The notes beneath the pieces are model-generated. The model searched no databases. It had not been told where the DNA came from and saw only the letters and a program-made list of their open reading frames with translations. Positions 14,494 through 14,605 of a DNA stretch of 14,605 bases are shown here, piece after piece (positions within the stretch are counted from its first letter, which is position 1; each line of letters starts with the position of its first letter). Both the position numbers and the translations under genes were made by a program. Source of the DNA: Desulfobacteraceae bacterium (GTDB lineage: Bacteria > Desulfobacterota > Desulfobacteria > Desulfobacterales > BuS5); the NCBI GenBank assembly GCA_030592105.1, contig JAUVKE010000030.1, forward strand, positions 1 through 14,605, given 5' to 3'.

Positions 14494-14605
14494 TTTTAAA
14501 TTTCCTTTTCTTTTTTAAAAAAAATGAAAAACGGGGAACGTCTGGTATAGTGTAAAAAGTTGCGAATCAGATTTTTTAATTTTTTAAATGATTAATCTAT
14601 ATTCA
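14494..14605. other. Upstream region of the hybrid kinase gene
   Basis: This A/T-rich stretch should contain the kinase promoter on the minus strand. A TATACC hexamer (about 14549-14554, minus) could be a -10, but no matching -35 is visible. The ribosome-binding site AAGGAAA lies just upstream of GTG 14493. Confidence 0.35.

Overview
This window looks like accessory-rich chromosome from an anaerobic, low-to-moderate GC Gram-negative bacterium, most likely a Desulfobacterota (Desulfobacteraceae-type) sulfate reducer. That assignment is inferred from gene content: a sulfide-dependent homocysteine operon, an iron-sulfur flavoenzyme of the 2,4-dienoyl-CoA/enoate reductase family, a fused class I CoA-transferase-like protein, a secreted protein with a VPxPA/PEP-CTERM-type tail, and a large hybrid sensor kinase. 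No rRNA, tRNA or CRISPR array was seen.

Layout. Positions 1-1293 (+ strand) hold the 3' part of an HPr-domain protein gene, followed 4 nt later by ispD. A nested inverted-repeat element (1316-1402) separates ispD from the convergent gene at 1406-3393 (-). That gene is an Old Yellow Enzyme/FadH-type reductase split by a frameshift at a (TA)4 tract. A 388-bp spacer (3394-3781) is packed with dispersed repeats. Next is a compact minus-strand operon (6172 down to 3782) for homocysteine synthesis from aspartate semialdehyde: HcyBio/DUF39, then the UPF0280 (COG2122) ApbE-like protein with an ATGA overlap, then a NIL-domain dicluster ferredoxin. A good promoter lies upstream at 6232-6260.

Upstream of it, on the same strand, is a 588-aa fused alpha/beta class I CoA-transferase-like protein (6404-8170) that appears to lack the catalytic glutamate of the beta domain. 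A PIN-toxin/Phd-type antitoxin pair (8405-9017, +) lies between that gene and a hotdog-fold thioesterase-like gene (9024-9728, -). The toxin has an in-frame stop; the antitoxin is intact. A 98-bp palindromic element follows, then a secreted IdeS/Mac-1-like (C66-type) cysteine peptidase with a C-terminal sorting signal (9920-10750, -), and then a 70-codon remnant of an ISAzo13-type transposase (10826-11038, -). After 500 bp of apparently non-coding DNA, the window ends with a 982-aa hybrid histidine kinase (11545-14493, -).

How it fits together. The best-supported functional unit is the homocysteine operon. The reductase, the CoA-transferase-like protein and the hotdog protein all point to acyl-CoA or ring-cleavage metabolism, but their cooperation is only inferred. 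Repeats, an IS remnant and two disrupted genes show that the region is being remodelled. Both disruptions fall at (TA)4 tracts.
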